This document shows, piece by piece, positions 47,745 through 60,470 of a stretch of DNA of 64,000 nucleotides. The translations under genes were made by a program, and so were the position numbers. Within the stretch, counting starts at the first letter, position 1, and each line of letters begins with the position of its first letter. Source of the stretch: Ecdyonurus torrentis (taxonomy: Eukaryota; Arthropoda; Insecta; Ephemeroptera; Heptageniidae); the NCBI GenBank assembly GCA_949318235.1, contig OX439134.1, positions 29,334,459 to 29,398,458 on the forward strand, given 5' to 3'. The notes beneath the pieces were generated by a model. That model was not told the DNA's origin and searched no databases. It saw only the letters and a program-made list of their open reading frames with translations.

Positions 47745-50700
47745 AATAATTGAATAAATAATTCTAATCTTCACTATACTGTGCACAACATATTTGTTAC
47801 GTTGTACAGAATAAAATTATAAGTTTCTGTATCATAATATCACATAGTATAGTGATATCGATAGTGATAGAGTAGTCGAGTTTTTTTTTTTTTTTTATAT
47901 ATTGTTGCAAAAATAAAAATTCTATAGCGTCCATTTTGAAATCTGTTTAATATTTAAATGTTAAAAACTTACGGAGGTTTGTTGACAGGTTTAGTGGTGG
48001 TGGGAGGTACAATAGGCTTTCCTGGAGCCTGCGCTGGAAACATTGGTTTATTTGGAGGCATTTGAGGACCAGGCTTGTTTGCTACCGGAGGACCACTAAA
48101 ATATCATGCATATAATTATAAATTAATATCAAGATTGCAAAAGTAGGTTTGTTAAAAAAAAATTCAGAGGCGTAGAACACCTTGAACAAAAAAAGTTGTG
48201 CAATATCCTAACAAACCTGAAAATCAACGTTGATTTGGCCAAAGTCATTGATTTCTAATTTATTTTCCATTCACAAAATGGCACGAGCGGTCAATGACGT
48301 CACAGCTCGCCTGGTCCACGACGTGAGCGTAAAACAAGCGAGCTGTGACGTCAATGACGACTAGCACCATTTTGTGAATGTAAAATAAATTAGAAATCAA
48401 TGACTCCGCCCAAATCAACGTTGATTTTCAGGTTTGTTAGAATATTACACAACTTTTTTGTTCAAGGTGTTCTACGCCTTTAAATATCTCTAACAGACAT
48501 CTTTGAGTTTCTGTCTTGACTTAATATGCTTTCTTATAGGGGAATGATGGAGCAATTACTTAAGTTACAAGTTTTGTCAATACTTAAATTAATACTGTTT
48601 ATTATTAAGCCTCTTAGAGAGGTATTAATTTCATAAAAAAAATATAATTTGTTACCAAAGTGATTAAAATTCAGGAAAACATAAATTTTGAAGCTCGTGC
48701 AGTTATATATAGTTACAGAAAAAAAAATTCAGTGTGGAGAAATATAAATTCTACCTTGATCGATTTATAACTACTTGATTCTCTCAAAGGAAAGCATAAT
48801 ATCAAATTATATGTATAATAAATTGTAACGTGTTGCGTAAAAGAATATTTTAATAGGCTGGTATTTGAAATTTAATAATGAGGAAGACAAAAAGAAATTT
48901 AGGGGGTAATTTTATTGCATATTTTAAAAGAGGACATGGTCTTGAATCGATTAATAATTGAATTTCTTAATTTTGAGCTTATTAAATATTGTTATTTAAT
49001 TTTTGAAAGTCTCGAAATGACGTCACGGTCGGTAACTTTTTCCTATATGCATACGAAAAACGTTTCCGACCATGATCATATTTCAAGACATTCAGAAATT
49101 AATGCAAAATACTTATGTACTCATATATTAGAAATTTCCATATTTATTTATTTATTTATTTATTTATTTTATCGATCCATGACGCGATGTCCTCTTTTAG
49201 AATATGCAATAAAATTACCCTCTAATATTTTCTAGTCTTATTTCTCATTGCTTTCAGATTGCGACAGTTCTATATCAAGACAGACTAACAATAAGTCATG
49301 AAGCAAGGAAAAAGAAATAAACTATAAGTTTACTTAATGGAATAGACCAGAGAAAAACATAAGCATTTGTATCACAAAACACTTGATGGGACTTACATAA
49401 ATAACTTTAGTTTGTCTCAAAACCCAACAGTAGCCCCGTAGGAGTGATCAGAAAAATCGATTTCTGCAACCCGCACAACATTTTCATACTAATTTTTGCA
49501 TGTTTCTGACGTCATAAACATGAATTTTCACGCAAATTGCATACTTTACAGTATTTTTACGCTCTCTCGTGGGGCTACATTAACATTCTGGTAAAAATTG
49601 TCATGATATCGAGTTATGAAGATCCCATTTCGTGTTTATTCATTAAAAAGTATATGTTGTTTTATGTGGTCTATGGCTTTAATGGAACTTATTAGTTTAG
49701 CGCGCGAGGTAACACGGGGACAGCTAAAGGGTCCCCTAATTTAACATTACGCTTATGAGGAAAAACATGTTGTTGTTTTATTATTTATTTATTATTATTA
49801 TTATTAAATTTTTGAAATATTTGAAAAAACTACTCCACCGATTCCGGAGATATTTAAATGAGTCGAAATACTATGTACAGTCATAATTTTGCGTGTTTTA
49901 AGCCATAGAATTTGTTCAGAATTCTTTAAACCGAATATAATCTCCATTTTCTACGGTCAGTATATAAATTTATAATGTTTATTAATGTAAGAAATTAATT
50001 ATTTTCTTTCTTAGATGTGAAGTTATTAGAATATTTTCAGATTTAACATTTTTTTTTTAAATATTATTATTCTATTTTATTTTAACAAAAATGAGGAATC
50101 AATGAGGGTGGTTTCATTCATGTTAAGGCCAACGCCATAAGTGAGCGCTAAATAACATGGGCCAGTATGGGAAAACGACTCATTTTACTAGTTTAAGAAT
50201 ACTTCGGATCTTTTTTTTAGAACATTGATGTTATTAATAACAGGTTGAATTATTTTTTCAAGTATGCAAGAAAAATAATAACAAAAAAATTAACTAATTT
50301 TCCAAAGAAAATGACCAAAAACTACGTTTGTCCTATGCTGAGCAATGTTATTCATTGCTCAAGAAGAGCATCGAAAATCATTCAGAATGACGTCATGCGC
50401 ACACACACTATATGATATTTTACATTACTATTTTAATTATAAATATTTACCCTTGCTTTTGCAGGTTAAGAGGAGGTTGTCCTACACCAGGTTTAACAGG
50501 AACACTTCCTTTTTGTGCAGAATCAGCACTGAAGAAATAATCATTTAGTTAACGTTTGAATTAAAGCCCTTGTCAACTTACTTTTTTATCGTTTAGAATA
50601 CTAGATTGATAATTACCATACCTTATTATCCATGAATTAGACACCAACACGTTGATTTTGTATTTATTTTTATTTATTATCATGTTAATGGTTATATCAC

Positions 50701-51919
50701 GTATCTGACGTCACAATATACCGAAGGGGTCGTGATAGGGGTTAAGAACTTGAGGGAAGGGCTTAAATTTATCACGTGACCAGAGCGGTGACTGTGATTG
50801 GCGGCGGTACATTGTGACGTCAGATACGTGATATAATAGTCAAAAAGAAAATAAATAAAAATAAATACAAAATCAACGTGTTGGTGTCTAATTCATGGAT
50901 AATAAGGTATGGTAATTATCAATCTAGTATTCTAAATAATAAAAAAGTAAGTTGACAAGGGCTTTAATAATATTTATTTAAATTGCTCTATTTTATTCAT
51001 TATTAATATTTGCCTCTATATTATTTATCTCTGTGCTTTATAAGACAAGGATTTTCTTGTAAATTTAAATTTTAATAGATTATAACATTTTTGCCTTAAT
51101 ATTAGCATTGTAGGTAAAATTTTATAACACTAAAATACTATGTTTTTCAGTTTTTTTTTTTTTTTTTTTTTTGGCTGAAATGATTTAAGTTATGCTTTGA
51201 CGTATCATTAAAAAAAAAACGCTGATTATAGGGATTACGGTTTAATTAGTTTGCTAGTGTTGCAGCTTACGAGGATTAGTTATACCATATATTAAAAACA
51301 TATTTATACTTTTCACAGGTTTAATTTAATAATTTAAAAAATAAAAGTGATAAAAAAATCCTAAAAGAAAATAAGTGAAACCGCGTTTTTTGAAGTAGGT
51401 TTCATATATGTGCTGTATATGTGCTGTTAGAATTGTAAAATTATTTTTACTTTAGCATTAATTTAGCATTAAGTATAGTGGCAGTGAAACAAATCCCAAA
51501 ATATTAATAAAATGTTTTGAAATAAACTGTTTTAATTTTAATTACTTTGCAAAGTTTATAATTTTGAATATTTTTAAAGATGATTATTTTCAAAAATACA
51601 TACCCTACAACACTATCACCTTCTTCATAGAAATATTTTAGTATTTCGTCAACAGTTTTGAGGATATTATCAGTAATATCAGCTTCACTTTTTGTGTCCA
51701 AATTGCCCATGTCTGATGTTTTGACGTCACCTTCTTCCTAAATTTGCATATCAAATTCATGAAAAGATTAGTTTGATTGGTTGTTTTTTGTGTGTATAGG
51801 ACATAAGTACATTTTTTTTCTTTTGAAGAATTGCTGGCTATTAATAAATAGGTATTTCAACAAAATACATGGATTTAAATGACGCCATATACCTTTTTAT
51901 TATTTTTTTTTCATTTACT

Positions 51920-51974
<55 letters not shown>

Positions 51975-54046
51975 GTATGTCGCTTACTAAACCCCCGTAT
52001 TCGAGAGGACCGTTGAGCAGTGACAGAAGGTAGCCAGGAAAGGCGCAAGCGCCCATGTTAAACCTGATCTACCCTTTGAGGGGTGAAAGGATGTAGAAGG
52101 AAGAGGTAGAGTGTTGTTAGAAAGGATTGGAAGGTAGCGGCTGTGGCCTATAGTTAGGAACTGCCCAGTCATTCGAAAGGGTGATGCATGCAGGAAACCA
52201 CAGAAAACTGCATGCGTGGACAGCCAACATCCAAGTATTATGAGGTATGATGAAGCATTTTTGCTAGTGATTTTTAAATGTACAGAACACACTACACATT
52301 ATATTGTGTTTAAATATTTTATAACATCTTCAGTCCCAGTATACAATACAGTGAACATCAGATAATTCAATAAAAAAATAGACAAAAAAATCGAAACAAA
52401 TTGAGATAAAAGTACAAAAATTGGACCATAAAACACCCCTATGAATTTATGCGTTTTTAAAAGCTATTTTTAGCATTCTAGAGTGGGTAGGGGGTCCGCA
52501 AAAGTAAGAAAACCTTTTTGACAAAAGAGAATTGTTTTTTTCATTCGGAGAGCCGCACAAAAACGTGGTTAAAAGACACGAAATAATTTTTTTTTAAAGT
52601 CGGGGACTAAAAAGGTATGATATGTAAAGTAAATTAGTAAAACGAGGATTAATACTGAAAATTTAGCTCCAAGTTTTTTTTTTTTTTTTTACTTATAAAT
52701 ATAAACAATACAAATCAGATCTGATCTACAAATAAAAATAAATTCTATACCACACACAACAGTAGACTCATAACAACGTGTGTAAGTGTAGTAGAGTGGA
52801 TAATAATAATATTGTGATTGTAATTATACAATCTTTCATGGGCTATACAGAAGAGAAGCTAATACCCCATGAGGTTACTGGAAAAGACCCTGAGAATCCA
52901 TACACATTTTGTGTCCAGTCAACCTTGGTTGCAAATTGTTCTTGTGTTATCTACGGCTCTTATATTTACCTAGTCTACAGCAAGTTTGGTTATAGGTGAT
53001 GATGAATGGATAGGCAGGAAATATGAGTGAAATGGTGAACCGTCCCGAGATTCTCTCTATTGCGTGATGTAGGGTCACTACTGCCTACATCAGGACGATC
53101 GGAGACATGCATACACACCTCTCCTACCGATGACTCATGACACAATAGCACAGGATTGGTGAACCATCCTGAGATACCTCTGATTAGGCGTGGGTTTCTA
53201 CCACTTTCCACTACCAGGACTGGCATGATAAGCCTTAACATCTCTCCTATAGCTTTACACTGTTATTTGCAAGCCTGGTATAAACGTGTGGCGAGAACAC
53301 GAAAGCACATTCAAAAAGCATACCATGACGGCCTCCGAAATAGACGAATACACCCATTAAGAATGAGGAAGACCAAAAATATTTAGGGGGTAATTTTACT
53401 GCATTATAAAAAAGGACATCGTCCTGAATCGATAAATATACGATTTTTTTTCTATAGTTCATTAAGTGTTTTTAATTAAATTTTAAAGTTGACGTCACAG
53501 TCGGTAACTTTTTCCTATGCCCACATGCATATTAAGTTACCGACCGTGATGCTAGTTTTTAATTTTCAATAATTTATTCAAAATACTTAGAATTAACTAA
53601 AAAAAAAAAATTTTAAGTTCGTGAAAAATTAAATAAATAATATATAAATGTTAATATATTTAAATTAATTATTTAATTTAATCAAGCTTGTTAAACCAGG
53701 ATGCATAGGCTCGTTTTTAATGAAAGAATTTGATCTCAATTCGATAATAAAATCCCAACGTCACTTTGCTGCAAAGATTTTTGCATGTGATCTTCGCCCT
53801 ATAGTTCTATTTAAAAGTAAAAATTGTGATTGAAAAAAATATTGAAGCTTACATTGAAAAACTTCAGAATTTCTTGCACAGTTTTAAGTAGTTTCTCCGT
53901 GTCGTCTAGATCACCGGAGTCGAGACTCAAGTCCGGGACTTCATTATCCACACTGAAAGCCTTCAACATGTCCTTGACGATCTTGTTAAGACGAGCGGTG
54001 ATTGTAGCATCGTCACCTAATCCTCCTGGCTTACCTGAAATCGTAA

Positions 54047-54078
<32 letters not shown>

Positions 54079-56318
54079 CATGCATTGAAAAACTTGCAGC
54101 AATTTTTCAAATGTTTATTCTTTTATTATCATGTAAAAATTAGAGCTGATTTTGAATGTTAAAATATTATATACACGGAAAAAAATTAGTACTAATGGCA
54201 GGTATATGAACCTGTATTTTGCAATAGGTACACTGGAATTTGGAACAGGTAGTTATAAAACTACAATACCACTTAATTTAAGTGAGTCACGCCTTTATTG
54301 TTGAACAGTGCACATGCATTAGGTATTATTTTAGTATAATAATACCTGTGTTCTAGGTTATATCTACTCGTACATATTACATTTTTAGTATTAAATTTTT
54401 TTGTGTATATAAGTATATGGTATGCATAGTGACATAAAAGTCGATGTCATGTTGCATAAAAAGTAAATATACTAGTATATGGGAAAATAACACATTTTGC
54501 CAGTTTTTACAAATAATTATAGCAACATTTTTGAGCGCATCGATGTTAACAGATTAAATTAGATTTTCAAGTATATGCAAAAAAAAAAAAAAAAAAAAAA
54601 AAATCCGAAGAAAATAACCAAAAAACTCGTTTGTTCTATGCTATTCATCGCTCCAGTATGGCATTGAAGCGCATTCAGTATGACGTCATGCTGACAAACC
54701 CTCTACTATAAAATTATTTAATCTAAAAAGCTTTTGTTATTTATATATAATATTTGGTATGATGTGGTTGTCGGATATTCGTGTGCCCTTTTTTTTTTTT
54801 TTTTGTTACATAAATATATATATTATTTATTTGTTGCATTTATTATTAAATTATTTTATTAATGAATAAGTATACTTATTATATTAACCATCATCCAAGG
54901 AGATTCCCATTGCATCCCTTGCTAAAGTGTTGATTGAATTAGCAATGTCTTCTAAAATTCTTGATAATTCCTGTGGAGTAGAGGCATCATCTTCATTTGC
55001 GCCAACTGCAGATTTAGGAGCTTCAATTTTACCCCTGGCTGGGGACGGAGTTTGAGCATTTGTTTTTGTGGTAGTTATTGACAAAGAAGCCTTTGTAGGA
55101 GCAGGTGTCGCGACTGGTGCTAATGGCTTTTTAGGTGGTGGTGGAGCTAATAGTATAAAGAAAGATGATTTTTATATTAAAATAATATTAATTAATAATA
55201 ATAATCGTGCGCAAAGTGCTCATAGTTTATTGTGTACACCCCTGTTAGCTCCATCAGTAGTTTCTATAGGTTGGTGCTTTACCTACTCAAACACGAGCCT
55301 TCTGTTGGGTGCCGTTATAAAAGGAAGAAAAGCAAAATAATAATAATAATAATTATGTTACTGACAGAAATTATAGAAAATGTTTCGACTGTTTAATTTT
55401 AAATTCATATACTAAACTCGTCTAAATTTGCATGTACGAAGAATTATAGTTATTATAATTTTTTTATTATTATGTACAGTATATATTATATTATACTAAA
55501 TTGAAAACAATACTGCTTGAGCATACTCGCAATACATCATTATATAAGTAATTAAAATAATTAGTTGACCTTCATCCTCATCATCTTCCTCTTCATCATC
55601 GTCTTCTGTCATCACAAAGCTCTAAAATTTTATAATTAAAATTTTAGGTTAATTTACAAAAAAAAAAAAAAAATGTTTTAAGCATTTCTTCCTTTTTTAT
55701 AAAATGAAGTACATGTAGAATTCCTTTGAATCAAGTAAGATTCCGGTGTTGGTGTTAAGAAAGAAGAAAGAAAAGAGCACACATAATAATAATAATGACG
55801 ATTAAAGAAACACACACACATACACAACCATATAAGGTACATTTTTTTTTATTTAATAAAAAAAAAAAAAAAAAAAAAAACTTCATAGGCGTAAAAAAAT
55901 GCAATGTGGCTGTTAAAAATTTATTTTTAACTTTATGTTTTCGTCAGCAAATTTCATTTCTATATAATATATATTTTTAGAATATTTGTTAAATGAATAA
56001 AACAAAAACTTAAAAAAAAAAATAAAAAAAAAAAAAAATCAACGTTATATCAAAACACTATTTCAGTTAAAAATTATTGAATACCTAACTAAAATGCATC
56101 GCTCAAATTATATCATAAGTTTACAAGTTTTAACTTCATTTCATTAGTTTACTATACACGAAAACCTAAACAGTATACACAAAATGACAAAGCCATAGTT
56201 TATAATATATTTAAAAAGTTTAATATATTTTGCATATGTCTTCATAATATAAATCTTAATAAATTTTACTTACAGCACAAATAAAAAGCCCAACTGTAAA
56301 GATTAAAATTAACCTCAT
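45893..56318 (-). CDS. Gene E: secreted acidic proline-rich cysteine-free protein, unknown function
   Basis: Nine exons: 56274-56318, 55570-55621, 54889-55146, 53853-54034, 51604-51737, 50451-50528, 47973-48095, 46671-46771 and 45893-45951. They total 1032 bp and 343 aa, every junction in frame. Signal peptide MRLILIFTVGLFICA; then a Glu/Asp run (~20-33), a Pro/Thr-rich linker (33-80), four amphipathic helix repeats starting near residues 90, 131, 164 and 201 (for example TEKLLKTVQEILKFF and TDNILKTVDEILKYF), two proline-rich exons (~230-324) and a tail of five Ala then ten Asp/Glu. There is no Cys after the signal peptide. I do not recognise the family. Composition recalls secreted matrix, mineral-binding or adhesive proteins, but that is a guess. 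Introns are packed with MITEs. The nearest AATAAA is at 45714-45719. Confidence 0.82.
46009..46154. repeat. (TGAT)n microsatellite
   Basis: (TTGA)n with GATA variants in the last intron of gene E, about 60 bp from the last exon. Confidence 0.93.
46155..46250 (-). repeat. Dispersed repeat, copy 1
   Basis: Inverse complement of 52796-52895, nearly identical (CCTCATGGGGTATTAGC, TGTATAGCCCATGAAAG). Confidence 0.8.
46826..47512. mobile_element. Inverted-repeat element, GTGATAGAAACGAA tips
   Basis: Left arm AGCAATGTGATAGAAACGAA, right arm TTCGTTTCTATCAGAGTGAT. A sub-repeat is iterated in each arm. It lies in intron 7 of gene E. Confidence 0.65.
47641..47742. repeat. (TA)n microsatellite
   Basis: About 50 copies in intron 7 of gene E. 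Confidence 0.95.
48166..48483. mobile_element. TTAA-1 MITE copy e
   Basis: 318-bp palindrome in intron 7 of gene E. It interrupts a decayed MITE-7 copy (fragments at 48131-48165 and after 48484). Two TGACGTCA sites. Confidence 0.8.
48877..49249. mobile_element. MITE-5 copy f
   Basis: AATGAGGAAGAC left end, GTCTTATTTCTCATT right end, one TGACGTCA, one internal (ATTT)n expansion. Confidence 0.72.
49334..49682. mobile_element. TTAA-3 MITE copy c
   Basis: 349 bp, TTAA ends, opposite orientation to copies a and b, one TGACGTCA. It lies in intron 6 of gene E. Confidence 0.8.
49698..49895. repeat. MITE-10 copy c
   Basis: GCGCGAG..AAGGGTCCCCTAA, TTAACATTACGCTTATG, TGAAAAAACTACTCCAC. It lies 15 bp from the end of TTAA-3c. 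Confidence 0.55.
50104..50410 (+). mobile_element. MITE-6 copy d
   Basis: GGGTGGTTTCATTCATG start, TGACGTCATGCGCACACAC end. It ends about 40 bp before an exon of gene E. Confidence 0.72.
50561..50967. mobile_element. TTAA-2 MITE copy c
   Basis: 407 bp, TTAA ends, two TGACGTCA sites. It lies in intron 5 of gene E, 32 bp from an exon. Confidence 0.87.
51971..52310. repeat. GC-richer island, probably a transposon remnant
   Basis: About 340 bp of clearly higher GC next to a ~50-T tract, in intron 4 of gene E. Contains GAACTGCCCAGTCATTCG and GATGCATGCAGGAAACCAC. The antisense 101-aa ORF shows no domain I know. Likely a SINE/LINE-like fragment. Confidence 0.4.
52796..52895 (+). repeat. Dispersed repeat, copy 2
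   Basis: CTTTCATGGGCTATACAG and CCCATGAGGTTACTGG match copy 1 inverted. It may be part of a longer unclassified element running to about 53340. Confidence 0.75.
52980..53345. repeat. Second GC-richer island, unclassified
   Basis: Contains repeated GGTGAACC(G/A)TCC words at 53034 and 53158, about 125 bp apart, suggesting an internal tandem duplication. No recognisable protein. It lies in intron 4 of gene E. Confidence 0.35.
53362..53612. mobile_element. MITE-5 copy g (truncated right arm)
   Basis: AATGAGGAAGACC left end, one TGACGTCA. The right arm stops after an A-run near 53600. Confidence 0.65.
54172..54407. mobile_element. MITE-8 copy c
   Basis: 236 bp with ACACGGAAAAAAATTAGTAC at the left; opposite orientation to copy b. 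It lies in intron 3 of gene E. Confidence 0.75.
54416..54706 (+). mobile_element. MITE-6 copy e (diverged)
   Basis: Keeps AAAGTCGATG, the ATTTTGAGAGC-type interior and TGACGTCATGC before the end. It has an A-run near 54578. Confidence 0.65.
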
Positions 56319-56627
56319 TTTTCAACAAATCTGTTTTATACTTTTCTAAAATATTACGTGGCACTTTCAATTGGATGTATTCATAACGTCCTCAATATAG
56401 AGCAATGAAAAATCAAACAACCATTAGTAAAAAAAAAAAAAAAAAAAAAAAAAAATGTAATGACATAATGACATTTCCGATTGGAAATACACTGAAAAAT
56501 TTTTTTGTCGTTTTATAGTTATTTATTTTGTATCAGCTTGCGTTGATTTAACGTTCACAAAAATAATTTAAATTTATACATTCAATAAGTTATATCTACA
56601 CGTAAAACATTGTTGCATCTTCGTGGG

Positions 56628-56944
56628 TTAAAGACGTAGAACACCTTGAACAAAAAAATTGTATAATATCCTAACAAACCTGAAAATCAACGTTGATTTC
56701 GCCGCAGTCATTGATTTCTAATTTATTTTCCATTCATAAAATGCCACTTGCGGTCACTGACGTCACAGCTCGCCCGGTTTACGCGCACGTTAAACAAGCA
56801 AGCTGTGACGTCAGTGCCGCCAGTGGCATTTTGTGAATGGAAAATAAATTAGAAATCAATGACTCTTGCCAAATCAACGTTGATTTTCAGGTGTTTTATT
56901 ATATTACATATAACTTTTTTGTTCAAAGTGTTCTACACCTTTAA
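56628..56944. mobile_element. TTAA-1 MITE copy f
   Basis: 317-bp palindrome with TTAA ends, about 300 bp upstream of the gene E start codon. Two TGACGTCA sites. Confidence 0.85.
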
Positions 56945-57102
56945 GAATAATAATTATAATATCCACGACATTATTGATAAAAAGATTTATCACTACTTTT
57001 TATCAGTGTAGACACAATTAATAATAAACTTTTAATAAATATCATCAGCAAGATATTTTAAGCGGAAAGCATACATAAACTTTAAAAAAAATCCCACTAC
57101 TA

Positions 57103-57382
57103 TAAAAAAGGATAGAATTACCAGCACGGGCTATACCACAGTAGAAGTTCTATGGAGAGGTTGAGGTCTCGCGTGGCACAGTATTGAGTACAAGACACTG
57201 CTCAGTGATGTGCTCAAGTAAATCTCTTCCTTGATTGATAATGTCATTAACATTATGACGAAAGCTCTCAGTTATAAAATAAACTTTTTTATAACAAAAT
57301 ACTGTGCCACGCGAGACCTCAACCTCTCCATAGAACTTCTACTGTGGTAAGGCCCTTATTGCTAGTAATTCTATCCTTTTCT
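57103..57382. mobile_element. MITE-11 copy a (large palindrome)
   Basis: 280 bp. The arms AAAGGATAGAATTACCAGCA and GAGGTTGAGGTCTCGCGTGG return inverted on the right. Confidence 0.78.
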
Positions 57383-57766
57383 TTATTATTGATCCTAACC
57401 GCGATGTTTTTTTTTCCTTAAATTGCCTTTACTACTAAATACAATCAAAGAAAAGGCAAGTTATACAAATGTGGGTTTTAAGTTAAAAGTATAGATATTA
57501 TCTTTTTATTAGTTAGATATATTTCCCCCCACAATTCTCTTTATTTAAGTTCCAATTTATTTTAATTAAAACTAAAGTCGGGGAAATGAAAAATAGTTAC
57601 ATTTGTTAAAAAATAAAACAGAAATTTTAAATTAAATATATATTTTTATTTATATATTATAATCAAGCAAAAATTAATTTTTAAACACAATTAAGTTACA
57701 ATACACTTTCATTATTTTGTTTTCTTTCAAAATAATAATTTGCAATTATTATTATTTTTTAATTAT

Positions 57767-58175
57767 TTAAGCCCTTGTCAACTTACTTTTTTTTATCATT
57801 TAGAATACTAGACTGATAATTACCATACCTTATTATCCATGAATTAGACACCATCACGTTGATTTTGTATTTATTTTTGTTTATTTTCCTTTTTGCAGTT
57901 ATATCACGTATCTGACGTCACAATGTACCGATGGGGCCGTGATAGGGGTAAAGAACTTGAGGGAGGGGCTTCAATTTATCACGTGACCAGAGCGGGGACT
58001 GTGATTGGCGGCGGTACATTGTGACGTCAGATACGTGATACAACCGCAAAAAGGAAAATAAACAAAAATAAATACAAAATCAACGTGATGGTGTCTAATT
58101 CATGGATATTAAGGTATGGTAATTATCAATCTAGTATTCCAAATGATAAAAAAAGTAAGTTGACAAGGGATTTAA
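57767..58175. mobile_element. TTAA-2 MITE copy d
   Basis: 409 bp, TTAA ends, two TGACGTCA sites, in gene-free DNA. Confidence 0.87.
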
Positions 58176-58451
58176 AGCACAAAGTACATCACACATTATA
58201 TAAATATATTATTGCTTTGCTGAATTCTTGCTTATTTTATTTAAACTAATATTTAATAAAGTCCTGTCATCAATTATTGTTGAGATATATAATCGTGAAA
58301 AAAATCATTAAGTATGTATATAATTAGTAATTACGATTTTCAATTTCTCGGTTTGAACCTGCATGGTTTTAACTCACAGAGACCCCCCCCCTCCATTAAT
58401 TGATGACCGAACCTTATATTATGCAATAGCATAATCAACAACACTAAAGGT

Positions 58452-58494
<43 letters not shown>

Positions 58495-59150
58495 TTATAC
58501 GTAACATAACTAATTTATGTGAGAAAAAAATCTACCCAAAACCATTTTTATAAAAAATCACAGAAAAAAACAAATGAATACGTTCACCCAGGAATAAAAT
58601 TGGGAAAAAATTAATGATATCACAGAATATTTTTATTCATTAAAAGTTTTCCTTAATTATTTCTTGGACAAATGTGACAAAGGTGGACGAAATAATAACA
58701 TTTTTTTTGAGGTACCTCAATATTACGTAATATTAAGTTACATTTAAGAAAATTTAAAATATTTTATATTTAAAAATAATTATAAAAAATCAAAATACAA
58801 TATAGTAATATTTTTTTAAATCTGACTTTCTACAGTACAAAAACTGATTAAAAAGTAATAATAAGTGATTTGCTATATTATTCTAATACGTGATTTAAAA
58901 TAGATTAATGTGTATGTGTGTATCATACAAAAATAAGCGTTTAAAAATTATAATAATGAAAAATACAAAATCAAAATAACCCCGATAAAAAAAAATCATT
59001 AAACGCTCAGTTTATTTTTTTCAGTTATTTTGTGGCTTTAGCTGAAGAAGTATTATACTTAAGTCACTTTTTCTGTCATATAGGAAGCACGCATAAAATA
59101 AGTAACATAATATTGTAAAAAAAAAAAATAATAATAATAAAAAAAAGTTC

Positions 59151-59186
<36 letters not shown>

Positions 59187-59917
59187 ATAAAACTAATTAA
59201 ATAAAATGACAGAATTTACCAATGGCATTTTTATCAAAATTAATCACGGAAATTAGAATCAAAGAAATTCAAAAGCAAACAAAAATGCAAAATAATATGC
59301 ATATAGTATATTAACAAAAATGTATTCACTGGATAATAAAAAGGAGACAGAAAAAAACGTCTTCTATTTTATTATAAAAGCCACACAAAAAGTTTAAATA
59401 GGTAAAACTAAATATCAAAGTATATGATTTTTTTAAAAATTATATTGCAAATTTGAAAATATCTAGTAAAATGCTTTAAAAATTCTTTAATTTAAAATTT
59501 TTTTAATGTATTTTATATTTTCCTGAGATTAAATTTTAAGAGAATAAAACTAACAAAACAAACACTCTCACGCACACACACACATAATTTGTACACAAAA
59601 TAAAAAGTATCTTAATCAATAATTGCAAATAACAATATAAATAATAACAAGGACGAAATCGTGCAATGCATTGTTTTCTATTGCAAGGCAAAAGAAAAAT
59701 AAAGGAAAAATCATCGATCGACTTTTTTTTCTTTTTTTTTTGTCGGTGATATCATTTTCTAAATTCGTTGGCAAGTCAGAATAATCCCCCCCTTTTTTTA
59801 ATCTATAATAGATTTTTATTTGTTAATTTATTTATTTTAGTTGCACATTCTTTTTTTTATTGTTGTTATATTAAATATGAGCTATTAAGGAAAATAAGAA
59901 ATCACTGTTATAAAAAA
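58176..59917. other. Gene-free AT-rich spacer
   Basis: Very AT-rich with several homopolymers. No splice-bounded coding exon, no inverted repeat, no RNA gene seen. ORFs here are short and composition-driven. Confidence 0.5.
58456..58491. repeat. Poly(A) tract
   Basis: An A-run of about 36. Other long A/T runs: 6007-6032, 13049-13084, 51919-51970, 59153-59183 and 63020-63047. Confidence 0.9.
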
Positions 59918-60058
59918 ATTGGAAAGTTAAGGAAACCAGAAAGGGCCTACCATTGAGAAGTGTCATATAATGTGATGAAAATCTTGCTAGCACGACTTAA
60001 CTATGGGACTTTCTTCAGTATGGTAAGGCCCTTGTTGGTTTTCTCCTATCCTTTTCTA
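59918..60058. mobile_element. MITE-11 copy b
   Basis: Ends AAGGCCCTTGTTGGTTTTC and CCTATCCTTTTCTAT; left arm decayed. Contains AATCTTGCTAGCACG. Confidence 0.65.
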
Positions 60059-60288
60059 TCACAATTATAAAATATTATTTTATTTTAAGTGTTGTTTGAC
60101 TTAGCTATTAATATTGACAAATGATTTTTAATATTGCCGACACAAGCAACTAAAAAAAAAGTGTTCCAAAAAATTTGATAATAATTTATTATTAAACGCA
60201 ATTTTTTTTTTTTTTTTTTTTTTGAATATAATTTATATTGACAAGCAATTTTTCACTATCGGAAACTCAGTCTGTTTTACTAAATGAT

Positions 60289-60470
60289 TGCTTATGTTTA
60301 CTCAAAAAGCAGAAAAGGAAGTGGCCGGAAGAGGAAACCACGTGACGGTAAAAGTGGGAGAAAAGTTGGTGCCAGCAGCAAGCTAGGTCTGAGCTACCTC
60401 CCACTTTTACCATCACGTGGTTTCCTCTTCCGGCTACTTCCTTTTCCGCATTTTGAGTAAACATAAACAA
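60289..60470. mobile_element. MITE-9 copy b
   Basis: 182 bp; tips TTGCTTATGTTTACTCAAAA and its inverse; same centre as copy a. An antisense 67-aa ORF is an artefact. Confidence 0.78.
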
